64,000 nucleotides of DNA from CADCVQ01 sp038260305 (lineage in GTDB: Bacteria; Actinomycetota; Thermoleophilia; Solirubrobacterales; Solirubrobacteraceae), in contig JBBSNY010000015.1 in the NCBI GenBank assembly GCA_038260305.1, positions 1-64,000 of the forward strand, given 5' to 3'. Shown piece after piece: positions 26,154-33,335 of this stretch. Under the pieces are notes generated by a model. The model searched no databases. It was not told the origin of the DNA and saw only the letters and a program-made list of their open reading frames with translations. Position 1 is the stretch's first letter. Each line of letters begins with the position of its first letter. A program made the position numbers and the translations under genes.

Positions 26154-26751
26154 GCTCGACCGCCAGGCGCCATTCGAACGCACAGCCGACCAGGATGAGG
26201 ACGCGTTGTCCGATGCCGGGCGCGTCGATCCCAAGCGCGACGAGTACCGGGACCGTCAGCAGCATCGTCGCGAACAGCGCCGCGAGCGCGATCCGGTAGC
26301 CGCGCCGCGGGTGCAGCCGCAGCGACGCGCCGGCGGTGAGCAGGAGGCCGACGAGGACGACGAGCGTGCCGAGATCGTGCAGCCGTCCTGTCGTCGTTCG
26401 CGCAACACCGTCGGGCAGCACGCCGGCGACGGTCTGCGTCGCGAATACGGCACAGACAGCGATCCCGACCGCCGCGATCGCGAGGCCGAACGTCGCAATC
26501 GACCGCGCGACGCGCCGCTCGGTCCGCCCGCGCCGTGCCTGGAGCGCCCCGGCGGCCAGCGCGATCGACCAGCAGACGAACGCGGCGACCTGTAGGGCCG
26601 CCGTCGAACCCTTCGCGTACTCGCTGATGAAGTGCTCGGCCGGCGGGAGGTCGCCGCGCAGCGGATGCTGGATCGCAACGAGGGCGACGAACGCCGCAAG
26701 CGCTGCGAGGACGGTCAGCCGGAGCGATCGGTCCAGGCTGTTGGCGTGCAC
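26086..26751 (-). CDS. DUF998-type six-helix membrane protein
   Basis: A 221-residue membrane protein with about six hydrophobic helices: LTVLAALAAFVALVAI, VAAFVCWSIALAAGAL, FGLAIAAVGIAVCAVF, LGTLVVLVGLLLTAGASL, IALAALFATMLLTVPV and a last helix near 195. The PPAEHFISEYAKGS segment after helix 1 resembles the ISEY motif of DUF998 proteins. Function unknown. Its end overlaps the M48 gene tail-to-tail. Confidence 0.75.
   Translation of the reverse strand: MHANSLDRSLRLTVLAALAAFVALVAIQHPLRGDLPPAEHFISEYAKGSTAALQVAAFVCWSIALAAGALQARRGRTERRVARSIATFGLAIAAVGIAVCAVFATQTVAGVLPDGVARTTTGRLHDLGTLVVLVGLLLTAGASLRLHPRRGYRIALAALFATMLLTVPVLVALGIDAPGIGQRVLILVGCAFEWRLAVELSGPRPGADAAGAHMPRRARSA
26140..26170 (+). 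repeat. 31-bp repeat, copy 1, over the M48 protease stop
   Basis: GCGAGGACCGC followed by TGAGCTCGACCGCCAGGCGC. It matches copy 2 at 26985-27015 with one mismatch. The TGA at 26151-26153 is the stop of the protease gene. Confidence 0.85.
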
Positions 26752-26818
26752 ATTCCGAAACTACGAGCCGCGCCGCGCGGCGGCTCAGCGGCGGGTCGGA
26801 CCGACTAGCCTGCGGCGC

Positions 26819-26998
26819 GTGATCGCAGACCCGAAGGCGTGGCGAGCCGTGTCGTCGCTGCTGCTCGTCGTATTCGTCGCCGGTCTGCTGGTCGGCGGCC
26901 CGCCGCAGTGGGCTTGGGCTGCGCTGCTCGGCAGCGGGGTGACGTTCGGTGTCGAGCTGCTGCTGCTCGCGCGCCAGCGCCAGCGCGAGGGCCGCTGA
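26819..26998 (+). CDS. Small membrane protein
   Basis: A 59-residue protein, starting with GTG: MIADPKAWRAVSSLLLVVFVAG, two hydrophobic helices (VSSLLLVVFVAGLLVG and WAALLGSGVTFGVELLLLA), ending ARQRQREGR. TAGCCT at 26806-26811 ends 7 nt before the GTG, the leaderless pattern seen elsewhere here. Its stop lies in copy 2 of the 31-bp repeat. Unknown function. Confidence 0.6.
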   Translation: MIADPKAWRAVSSLLLVVFVAGLLVGGPPQWAWAALLGSGVTFGVELLLLARQRQREGR

Positions 26999-27015
26999 GC
27001 TCGACCGCCAGGCGC
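26985..27015 (+). repeat. 31-bp repeat, copy 2, over the small membrane gene stop
   Basis: GCGAGGGCCGC followed by TGAGCTCGACCGCCAGGCGC, one mismatch from copy 1 (26140-26170). The stop codon is at the same place in both copies. Confidence 0.85.
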
Positions 27016-27027
27016 GCGGGGCGCCCG

Positions 27028-27348
27028 TCAGGCGTCGTCGCGGGGCTCGGCTTTGCTCTCGCCGCCGAACTCGGGGAGGTTCTTGATCCCCTCGCGCGTG
27101 GCCCATTTCGACCACGAGTCCTCGAGCGCGTCCGCGAGCTCCCGCATGAACTTCGGCGACAGGTTGACGCGCGACACGACGACGCCGGGGATCTCCTCGG
27201 CGTCGATCTCGTGGTCGACGCGGGCGAAGGTGATCGTGAACTCGTAGTCCGAGAAGGAGACGTTCGCGAAGTTCGCGTAGTGCCCCGCCATGATCTCGGG
27301 CGAGAAGTGGATGTTGATGTGCCGCTCGGGCTCTTCGTTGTCAGCCAT
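27028..27348 (-). CDS. DUF3467-family protein
   Basis: A 106-residue cytosolic protein. HINIHFSPEIMAGHYANFANVSFSDYEFTITFARVD and VVSRVNLSPKFMRELADALEDSWSKW match the DUF3467 pattern: a beta sheet around GxYAN..V..S..EF..DF-type residues and a C-terminal helix. No function is known. Divergent from rlmH with only 21 bp between start codons. Confidence 0.82.
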   Translation of the reverse strand: MADNEEPERHINIHFSPEIMAGHYANFANVSFSDYEFTITFARVDHEIDAEEIPGVVVSRVNLSPKFMRELADALEDSWSKWATREGIKNLPEFGGESKAEPRDDA

Positions 27349-27369
27349 GTGCGGGTCTAGTATCGCAGC

Positions 27370-27777
27370 GTGCGCCTGATCGTCCTCGCCGTCGGGCGAC
27401 TGCGCCCGCCCTACGCCGACGATGTCCAGCACTACCTCAAGCTCCTCTCCCGTCATGCCCGCGTCGAGATGATCGAGATCCGCGAGGAGGAGCGCCTCGC
27501 CGCCCGCATTCCCGAGCGGTCGTTCGTGTCGCTGCTGGACCGCGGCGGCGAGCAGTTCGACTCGCTGTCCTTCAGCCGCTTCCTCGAGGACCGCCGCCAG
27601 GCGGGGCGCGACGTCTGCTTCGTCGTCGGCGGGCCGCTCGGCCTCGACATCGACGACGTCGAGCACCGCTTCTCGCTCGGGCCGCTGACGCTGCCCCACC
27701 AGCTCGCGCGCGTCGTGCTGCTCGAGCAGCTCTACCGCGGCCACAAGATCCTCGCCGGCGAGCCGTACCACTACTGA
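27370..27777 (+). CDS. rlmH: RlmH, 23S rRNA (pseudouridine-1915-N3) methyltransferase
   Basis: A 135-residue SPOUT methyltransferase acting on helix 69 of assembled ribosomes with SAM. LIVLAVGRLRPPYADDVQHYLKLL begins the protein, FVVGGPLGLD is the SAM-binding loop, and the family ending LEQLYRGHKILAGEPYHY is complete. GTG start; TAGTAT at 27358-27363 ends exactly 6 nt upstream, so the mRNA is probably leaderless. The stop overlaps the next ATG by one base. Confidence 0.96.
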   Translation: MRLIVLAVGRLRPPYADDVQHYLKLLSRHARVEMIEIREEERLAARIPERSFVSLLDRGGEQFDSLSFSRFLEDRRQAGRDVCFVVGGPLGLDIDDVEHRFSLGPLTLPHQLARVVLLEQLYRGHKILAGEPYHY

Positions 27778-28853
27778 TGCCGGGGCCAGGCGACCAGGAG
27801 CGTCTCGAGCGGTTCACGACGATGAGCCCGCGGCTGCGCGGCCGCCAGGACCTGATCGCGTTTACGCGGCGGCTGGGCCAGCTGCTGGCGATGATCTGCG
27901 TGCTGCTGGCCGCGGGCACGATCGGCTTCGTCCTGACGACCGACAACGGCTGGTGGGACGGGTTCGTGCTGTCGCTCGACACCGTCGCGACGGTCGGCTC
28001 GATTCCGGCGCCACTGGGGACCGGAGCGGAGCTCGTCAAGGTCCTGCTCATCATCTTCGGCGTCGGTACGCTCTTCTACGCCCTCGTCACGGTCGCCGAG
28101 TTCTTCGTCGCCGGCCACCTCGGTGAGATTCTCGCCGAGCGGCGCACCCAGAAGATGATCGACTCGCTCACCGACCACTACATCGTCTGCGGCTTCGGGC
28201 GGGTGGGGCGCCAGGTCGCGCGCGACCTGACCGCCGCCGGGACGCAGTACGTCGTCATCGACTCCAACCCCGCGAGCCGCGAGCTCGCGCTGGCGGCTGG
28301 CGTACGCTTCCTCGAGGGCCCGCCGTCGGAGGACGAGCTGCTACGTGCCGCCGGCATCGAGCGCGCCCGCGCGCTCGTCGCGTGCATGGACTCCGATGCC
28401 GAGAACATCTTCACGACGCTGACCGCGCGCGAGTTGCGCGGCGACATCGCGATCATCGCGCGCGCCTCCGTCGAGGACTCCGAGAAGAAGCTGAAGCGCG
28501 CCGGCGCCGACCGGGTCATCTCGCCCTACAAGGCGAGCGGAACCGAGATGGCGCGGCTCGCGCTGCATCCGCAAGTCAGTGGCACGGTCGACGTCGCGGC
28601 CGAGTACCGCATGGAGGAGATCGAGGTCGGTGCCGGCTGCGCGGGCATTGGCCAGACGGTCGGCGAGGTCCGCGGCGGAGCGTTCATCGTCGGCGTGCGC
28701 CATAGCGACGGCTCGTTTCAGCCCGTCCCGCCGGCCGAGACGAAGCTCGGCACGGGCGACGTCGTCATGGCGCTCGGCACGCCGAACACGCTCGAGCGCC
28801 TCGAGGCGCTGTTCGTGACCGCCGCGCGCGCGGCCGCCTCGCGCTCTTCCTGA
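27777..28853 (+). CDS. Two-helix ion channel with TrkA-N (RCK) domain, atypical selectivity filter
   Basis: A 358-residue MthK-like protein. Two transmembrane helices (LLAMICVLLAAGTIGFVLTT and VKVLLIIFGVGTLFYALVTV) flank a pore loop reading DTVATVGSIPAP, where K+ channels have TVGYGD or TVGFGD. The RCK Rossmann domain follows (YIVCGFGRVGRQVARDL, VIDSNPAS, ACMDSDAENIFTTLTAREL) and a TrkA-C-like end (GTGDVVMALGTP). Likely a gated cation channel in the inner membrane; K+ selectivity is doubtful given the filter. ATG overlaps the rlmH stop. Confidence 0.88.
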   Translation: MPGPGDQERLERFTTMSPRLRGRQDLIAFTRRLGQLLAMICVLLAAGTIGFVLTTDNGWWDGFVLSLDTVATVGSIPAPLGTGAELVKVLLIIFGVGTLFYALVTVAEFFVAGHLGEILAERRTQKMIDSLTDHYIVCGFGRVGRQVARDLTAAGTQYVVIDSNPASRELALAAGVRFLEGPPSEDELLRAAGIERARALVACMDSDAENIFTTLTARELRGDIAIIARASVEDSEKKLKRAGADRVISPYKASGTEMARLALHPQVSGTVDVAAEYRMEEIEVGAGCAGIGQTVGEVRGGAFIVGVRHSDGSFQPVPPAETKLGTGDVVMALGTPNTLERLEALFVTAARAAASRSS

Positions 28854-28882
28854 GCGTCTGCTCGCTGGCTACGCTGCGAAGC

Positions 28883-30517
28883 GTGGAGACTCCGCTATCC
28901 GAGCTGCGCGCCGCGGTGCGGTCGGCGTCCGTCGCGGTTGCCGGGTCGCGCGCCGGATCGCGCCCCGCGCCGACGCTCGAGCGCCCCAAGAAGGCCGGCT
29001 TCGGGGACTACGCGACGAACGCCGCGATGCTGCTGGCGCCGGTTGCCGGCGCGCCCCCGCGCGACGTCGCGGCGAAGCTCGCCGCCGAGCTCGCCTCGCT
29101 GCTCGGCGCGGCGCTCGACCGCGTCGACGTCGCCGGCCCCGGCTTCCTCAACCTCTTCCTGTCGGACGCCTGGTGCGTGCGCGCGCTGGACCACGTACTC
29201 GCCGCCGGCGACGGCTTCGGCGGCGGCGCCGCGGACCCGGTCGAGCGCATCGACGTCGAGTTCGTATCGGCGAACCCCACGGGCCCGATGACGGCGGCCG
29301 GCGGGCGCCACGCGTCCTATGGTGATGCGCTCGCCCGGCTGCTCGAGTTCAGCGGCCACGAGGTCTGCCGCGAGTACTACATCAATGACTTCGGCAGCCA
29401 GATCAGGCGCCTCGGCGAGTCGATCCAGGCGCGCGCACGGGGCGAGGCGGTTGCGGAGGGCGGCTACGAGGGCGACTACGTCGTGTCGCTCGCCGCGCAG
29501 ATCGGCGATGCGGGGACCGGCGACATCGACGCGATCGCCCAGCAGGGCGTCGTCCTGCTGCTCGACGGCATCCGCGCGTCGATGCGGGCGATGCGAGTCG
29601 ACTTTGACGTCTGGTTCTCGGAGGCGACCCTGCACGCGGGCGCGCCGACCGCGGTCGCCCGCACGTTCGAGGAGCTCGGTCGACGCGGCGAGACCTACCG
29701 CGCCGACGGTGCGCTGTGGCTGCGCACGACCGACCACGGCGACGACAAGAACCGCGTGCTCGAGCGCGGCAGCGGTGAGCACACGTACTTCGCGTCGGAC
29801 ATCGCGTATCACCTCGACAAGATCGAGCGCGGCTTTGACCGCCTGATCGACGTGTGGGGCGCCGACCACCACGGCTACGCGGCTCGAATGCAGGCCGCGT
29901 TCGAGGCGCTCGGACAGCGCAAGGACGCGCTCGAGCTCGTGATCATGCAGTTCGTCACCATCGTCGAGCGCGGCGCGGCGACGTCGATGTCCAAGCGCCG
30001 CGGCGACTTCGTGACGCTCGACGAGCTCGTCGAGCTGATCGGCGTCGACGCGGTGCGCTTCTTCATGCTCCAGCGCTCGCACGACACGACCGTCGACCTC
30101 GATCTCGATCTGGCGCGCTCGCAGTCAAACGACAACCCCGTCTACTACGTGCAGTACGCCCACGCGCGGATCGCGTCGATCCTCGGCCGTGCGGGGGAGG
30201 AGCGCGTCGCGCTGGCGCTGCGCGAGGCCGCCGGCTTCGAGGGATCGCTGCACGACTCCGAGCGCGCACTGATCAAGAAGCTGCTCGCATTCGGCGACGA
30301 GGTCTCCGAGGCGACCGCGCGCCGCGCGCCACATCGGATCGCGGCCTACGTGCTCGAGCTCGCGCAGACGTTCACGGCGTTCTACCGCGACTGCCAGGTG
30401 CTCGGCGCCGAGGGCGACGGCGTCGAGTCGCTGCGGCTCGCCCTCGGTGTCGCTGCACAGCGCACGATCGCCCGCTCGCTGGACCTCCTCGGCGTCAGTG
30501 CGCCGCAGGCGATGTGA
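28883..30517 (+). CDS. argS: Arginyl-tRNA synthetase with atypical HIGH motif
   Basis: A 544-residue class I synthetase. The N-terminal Add1-like domain carries KKAGFGDYATNAAM and VAGPGFLNLFLSD. FVSANPTGPMTAAGGRHASYGDALARLL stands where other enzymes have NPTGPLHVGHGR, so the HIGH tetrad is replaced. EYYINDFGSQI, VWGADHHGYAARM and the KMSKS-like TSMSKRRG are present, then the DALR anticodon domain (NPVYYVQYAHARIASIL, LAQTFTAFYRDCQVLG). GTG start; TACGCT at 28870-28875 ends 7 nt upstream, no Shine-Dalgarno. Confidence 0.94.
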   Translation: METPLSELRAAVRSASVAVAGSRAGSRPAPTLERPKKAGFGDYATNAAMLLAPVAGAPPRDVAAKLAAELASLLGAALDRVDVAGPGFLNLFLSDAWCVRALDHVLAAGDGFGGGAADPVERIDVEFVSANPTGPMTAAGGRHASYGDALARLLEFSGHEVCREYYINDFGSQIRRLGESIQARARGEAVAEGGYEGDYVVSLAAQIGDAGTGDIDAIAQQGVVLLLDGIRASMRAMRVDFDVWFSEATLHAGAPTAVARTFEELGRRGETYRADGALWLRTTDHGDDKNRVLERGSGEHTYFASDIAYHLDKIERGFDRLIDVWGADHHGYAARMQAAFEALGQRKDALELVIMQFVTIVERGAATSMSKRRGDFVTLDELVELIGVDAVRFFMLQRSHDTTVDLDLDLARSQSNDNPVYYVQYAHARIASILGRAGEERVALALREAAGFEGSLHDSERALIKKLLAFGDEVSEATARRAPHRIAAYVLELAQTFTAFYRDCQVLGAEGDGVESLRLALGVAAQRTIARSLDLLGVSAPQAM

Positions 30518-30535
30518 CGCCGGCGCCGGCGTCGT

Positions 30536-31558
30536 TCACGCACGCCGGTAACGGGACTCGACGTACTCGTCGACCCAGTCGCGCGAGCTACGCCAGGTCC
30601 CGTCGGCGGCCTTCGCGGCCTGGAGTCTGCCGCGGGTCGCGGCAACCCGAAGGGCATTCGCGGAAAGCAGGTCGCTGGCCAGCGCGGGAAGCGGAACGAG
30701 GCGCGCGGGACCGGCGATCGCCGGCACGACGAACTTGTAGAGGTTGTCAAGCACGGCACGAGCGAGCAGCTCTCCGAGTGGACCGAAATCGCCGCCGTCC
30801 GCGCGACGCAGTGCCGCGAGGTATCTCGCCCGGCTGCCCTTGTAGATGATCGCGGGCGGGTATCCGAGCCGAACCAGGAGCAGATTGAGAACGAGTCGGC
30901 CGGTGCGGCCGTTGCCGTCCAGAAACGGATGGATCTGCTCGAAGCGCGCGTGCAGCTCGGCGAGAGCTTCGGGCAAGAGCACGCGGGCGACATCTCCGAG
31001 ACGCTGGGTTGCTCCGATCCAATCGCGCATCGAAGCGGGAACCTGGGGCCACGACGGCGGCTGCATGCCTCGTGGGAAGGGCTCGATGTCGTGCTCGCGA
31101 AACGCGCCGGGCCCTTCGCGTCCGGTGGCTTGTGGATGCGGCGCGACGTCCCACACGGGGGTCATCGCAAGCGAATGAATCCGCCGGATCTCGGCGAGCG
31201 AGATCACGTCGCCGTCCGACCACGTGTCGGGCTCGATGCCGCGGCCGTACACCCAGTCGGCCGCGTTGGCGTAGCCGCGGACCTCGAGGTACTCACTCAG
31301 CTCCTTGTTGCCGACGGCGCGTCCCTCGGCAAGCAGCACCTCGACCTGCTTGAGCACGAGGGTGTTGCCCTCGATGGCGGTTGAATGGTGCGCTTCCTCG
31401 AGCCAGATCCCGCGCCAGATGCCCGCGGCCTCGACGGGTGAAGGAAGGCCGCCAAGCCGGTCACGCAGCTCGCCGATCTGGACCGCCAATCGTTCGTAGA
31501 CCTCACTGCGGGCCGGTCTGCCACGTGGGCGGACCCAAGGTTTGTTCGGTTCGACCAT
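30536..31558 (-). CDS. Fic-domain AMPylase with N-terminal inhibitory motif
   Basis: A 340-residue class II Fic protein. The catalytic motif is HPFLDGNGRTGR at 210-221. The self-inhibitory (S/T)xxxE(G/N) motif is S59-T-A-I-E63-G64, where Glu63 would block ATP. Fic enzymes usually transfer AMP to target hydroxyls. The C-terminus (AAKAADGTWRSSRDWVDEYV) resembles a winged-helix or DNA-binding tail. Three copies of an ACCGAACAA-like sequence surround the start, suggesting autoregulation. Target unknown. Confidence 0.9.
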   Translation of the reverse strand: MVEPNKPWVRPRGRPARSEVYERLAVQIGELRDRLGGLPSPVEAAGIWRGIWLEEAHHSTAIEGNTLVLKQVEVLLAEGRAVGNKELSEYLEVRGYANAADWVYGRGIEPDTWSDGDVISLAEIRRIHSLAMTPVWDVAPHPQATGREGPGAFREHDIEPFPRGMQPPSWPQVPASMRDWIGATQRLGDVARVLLPEALAELHARFEQIHPFLDGNGRTGRLVLNLLLVRLGYPPAIIYKGSRARYLAALRRADGGDFGPLGELLARAVLDNLYKFVVPAIAGPARLVPLPALASDLLSANALRVAATRGRLQAAKAADGTWRSSRDWVDEYVESRYRRA

Positions 31559-31623
31559 GACCCAAATGTACCGAACAAACGTCCTAATTGTGCGGTTGCG
31601 ACAATTTCAATTGTACCGAACAA
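31540..31623 (-). promoter_or_regulatory. Repeated operator-like sequences around the fic start
   Basis: An 11-bp inverted pair (GTTTGTTCGGT at 31540-31550, complement at 31570-31580) flanks the start codon, and a direct copy of the 12-mer TGTACCGAACAA occurs at 31567-31578 and 31612-31623, 45 bp apart. The region is AT-rich compared with its surroundings. A regulator binding three sites, possibly the Fic protein's own C-terminal domain, would control transcription. Confidence 0.55.
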
Positions 31624-31662
31624 TCCCGGTGTTGCTGGCATCCAGCGCCGGGGCAACGTCGG

Positions 31663-32121
31663 TCAGGCGTAGCGGCCGAGATCCTCGTCGAGCCGGCGGG
31701 CGTCGGCGTCGCCCCGGCGCGGGGCGGCGTCGTCGCCGATGCCCGCCGGCGAGCGGCGCCGCCAGCTCGGCAACAGCAGCGCGAGCCCGCCGCCGAGGCC
31801 GAGCAGGAGCAGAAGCGGGATCGCGTACGCCGTCCAGCCGAAGCCCCCGCTGTCGGGCAGCGCGAGCACGTCCTCGCCGTACTCCGCGACGAGCGCGGCC
31901 TTGATCTGCTGCTTGTCGAGGCCGCGCGCGATGAAGCCGCGGATGAGCGCGCGCTCGCGGTCGGCCTGCCCGCTCTCGGCGATGTTCAGGGGGATCTTGC
32001 AGGTGGTGCACATGACCTCGTCCTCGATGTCGACGAGCGACGCCTTCGGCGCGACGGCGAGCGCGGCTGTGGGAGAGGCGAGCGCCGCGACGAGCGCGCA
32101 CAGCAGCGCGACGCGTCTCAT
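31663..32121 (-). CDS. ccmH: CcmH/NrfF-type cytochrome c maturation protein
   Basis: A 152-residue periplasm-facing thioredoxin-like reductase subunit that keeps apocytochrome CXXCH cysteines reduced for haem attachment. A signal peptide is followed by DEVMCTTCKIPLNIAESGQADRERALIRGFI, with redox Cys38 and Cys41 (most homologues have RCPVC). One transmembrane helix (AIPLLLLLGLGGGLALLLP) and a short acidic/basic tail follow. The ATG overlaps the ccmG-like stop (ATGA at 32118-32121), so both form an operon. Other ccm genes lie 9 kb away at 40983-43911. Confidence 0.9.
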   Translation of the reverse strand: MRRVALLCALVAALASPTAALAVAPKASLVDIEDEVMCTTCKIPLNIAESGQADRERALIRGFIARGLDKQQIKAALVAEYGEDVLALPDSGGFGWTAYAIPLLLLLGLGGGLALLLPSWRRRSPAGIGDDAAPRRGDADARRLDEDLGRYA

Positions 32122-32666
32122 GACGATCCGAGCGCCTCGTCGAGCGCGGCGTCCATCTGCTTCTCGTCGATCCGCCCGCGGTGCAGCGCGGCGATGTGGC
32201 CGGTCGCGTCGATGACGAACGTCTCGGGCAGCTTGTTCGTGCCGTATTGCTCGGCGAGCTTCGTGCCGACGTCGCGGACGTTGTCGTAGCGCAGCCCGAA
32301 CTTCTTCACGAAGTCGAGCGAGTCGGGCGTGGAGTCGTCGAACGTGACGCCGAGCACCGTGCCCCTGCCGCCTCGCTCGAGCCGGCGCTGTGCGGCGTCG
32401 AGGACGGGCACCTCCTTCTGGCATGGCCCGCACCACGAGGCCCAGAAGTTCACGACGACGACCTTTCCGCGCAGGTCGGCGATCGATCGCGTGCCGCTCG
32501 CGCCGAGCAGCGGCAGCTCGCGGCTGGCGGCGACGGGCCGCTCCCCGCGGGCGACCGCCTGGTCGATCGAGGTGTCGTCGCTGCGCGACACGAGCCCGTA
32601 CGCGAGCAGTCCGACGAGCGCGACGGCGGCGATGGCGGCGAGGATCGGGACGGCCAGGCGCTTCAC
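32118..32666 (-). CDS. ccmG: CcmG/DsbE-like thiol-disulfide oxidoreductase (TlpA family)
   Basis: A 182-residue membrane-anchored thioredoxin. An N-terminal helix (AVPILAAIAAVALVGLLAYG) anchors it; the thioredoxin fold carries the WASWCGPC site (Cys79, Cys82), GVTFDDST and the cis-proline motif LPETFVI. In system I it reduces CcmH or apocytochrome c. The GTG at 32666 places the anchor directly at the N-terminus and is preferred over longer frames. First gene of the ccmG-ccmH pair. Confidence 0.88.
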   Translation of the reverse strand: MKRLAVPILAAIAAVALVGLLAYGLVSRSDDTSIDQAVARGERPVAASRELPLLGASGTRSIADLRGKVVVVNFWASWCGPCQKEVPVLDAAQRRLERGGRGTVLGVTFDDSTPDSLDFVKKFGLRYDNVRDVGTKLAEQYGTNKLPETFVIDATGHIAALHRGRIDEKQMDAALDEALGSS

Positions 32667-32736
32667 GCCACCAGCGTAGAGCGGCGGCCGCGCGGGCCGC
32701 GCCGTCACGGCCAAGCGCCTAGAATCCGGCGAACGC

Positions 32737-32809
32737 GCGGACGTAGCTCAGTTGGCAGAGCGTTGGCTTCCCAAGCCAAAGGTCGCGGGTTCGACCCCCG
32801 TCGTCCGCT
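32737..32809 (+). tRNA. tRNA-Gly (anticodon CCC)
   Basis: A complete 73-nt cloverleaf. Acceptor GCGGACG pairs with CGTCCGC at 32802-32808, discriminator T, D arm GCTCAGTTGGCAGAGC, anticodon stem TTGGC/GCCAA with loop TTCCCAA, and T arm GCGGG-TTCGACC-CCCGT. CCA is not encoded. A -10 TAGAAT at 32720-32725 precedes it. It decodes GGG. Confidence 0.95.
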
Positions 32810-32936
32810 TCACACGAAGCTCCTGCAAATCGGCGAAGCTGCAGCGCTCATCGCGCGCCCGCGCGAGCGCCTGCGTATGGGACGACCGTCGCCGAGCTCA
32901 ACGGGACGCTGCCAAGCACAGCCGTCGGGAACGGGA

Positions 32937-33335
32937 TCATCGACTCAGCGTGAGGTGCAGGTGGACCACGCCGTGGCGGGGGACGCGCACCGTCGACGGC
33001 CGCAGGACGGCGCCGGCCGGGGCGACGGGGGAGCCGGCGGCGGCTCGCCGCGGCGCGGCCGGCGATCGTGCCGAGATCGCGTACCGACCGGGTGCCAGCC
33101 GCAGCCGGAACGTCCTGCTCACGAGGACCGTCGCCGCGACGCGGCCACTGCGCTTGAAGCTCAGCTGCACGGCGGTCGCGGGCAGCTCGCACGGCTCTGC
33201 GCTCGGGCACGCGGCCGCCGCGGGCGCTGCCCGCGTCAGCGTGCCGATGACCGTCGGCGGCCGCTGCGCGGCGGCGCCCGGCACGAGCCAGGCACCGAGC
33301 GCCAGCGTGACGATCGACAGACTCCTTGGCGTCAC
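32937..33335 (-). CDS. Secreted hypothetical protein
   Basis: A 132-residue exported protein. The signal peptide is MTPRSLSIVTLALGAWLVPGAAAQ. The mature part has a cysteine pair (AACPSAEPCELP) and beta-strand-rich sequence (AVQLSFKRSGRVAATVLVSRTFRLRLAPGRYAISA, then VHLHLTLSR), resembling small Ig-like or carboxypeptidase-regulatory-like domains. GTG at 33335 overlaps the stop of the large BNR protein gene upstream (GTGA), so it is the second gene of that operon. Function unknown. Confidence 0.65.
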   Translation of the reverse strand: MTPRSLSIVTLALGAWLVPGAAAQRPPTVIGTLTRAAPAAAACPSAEPCELPATAVQLSFKRSGRVAATVLVSRTFRLRLAPGRYAISARSPAAPRRAAAGSPVAPAGAVLRPSTVRVPRHGVVHLHLTLSR

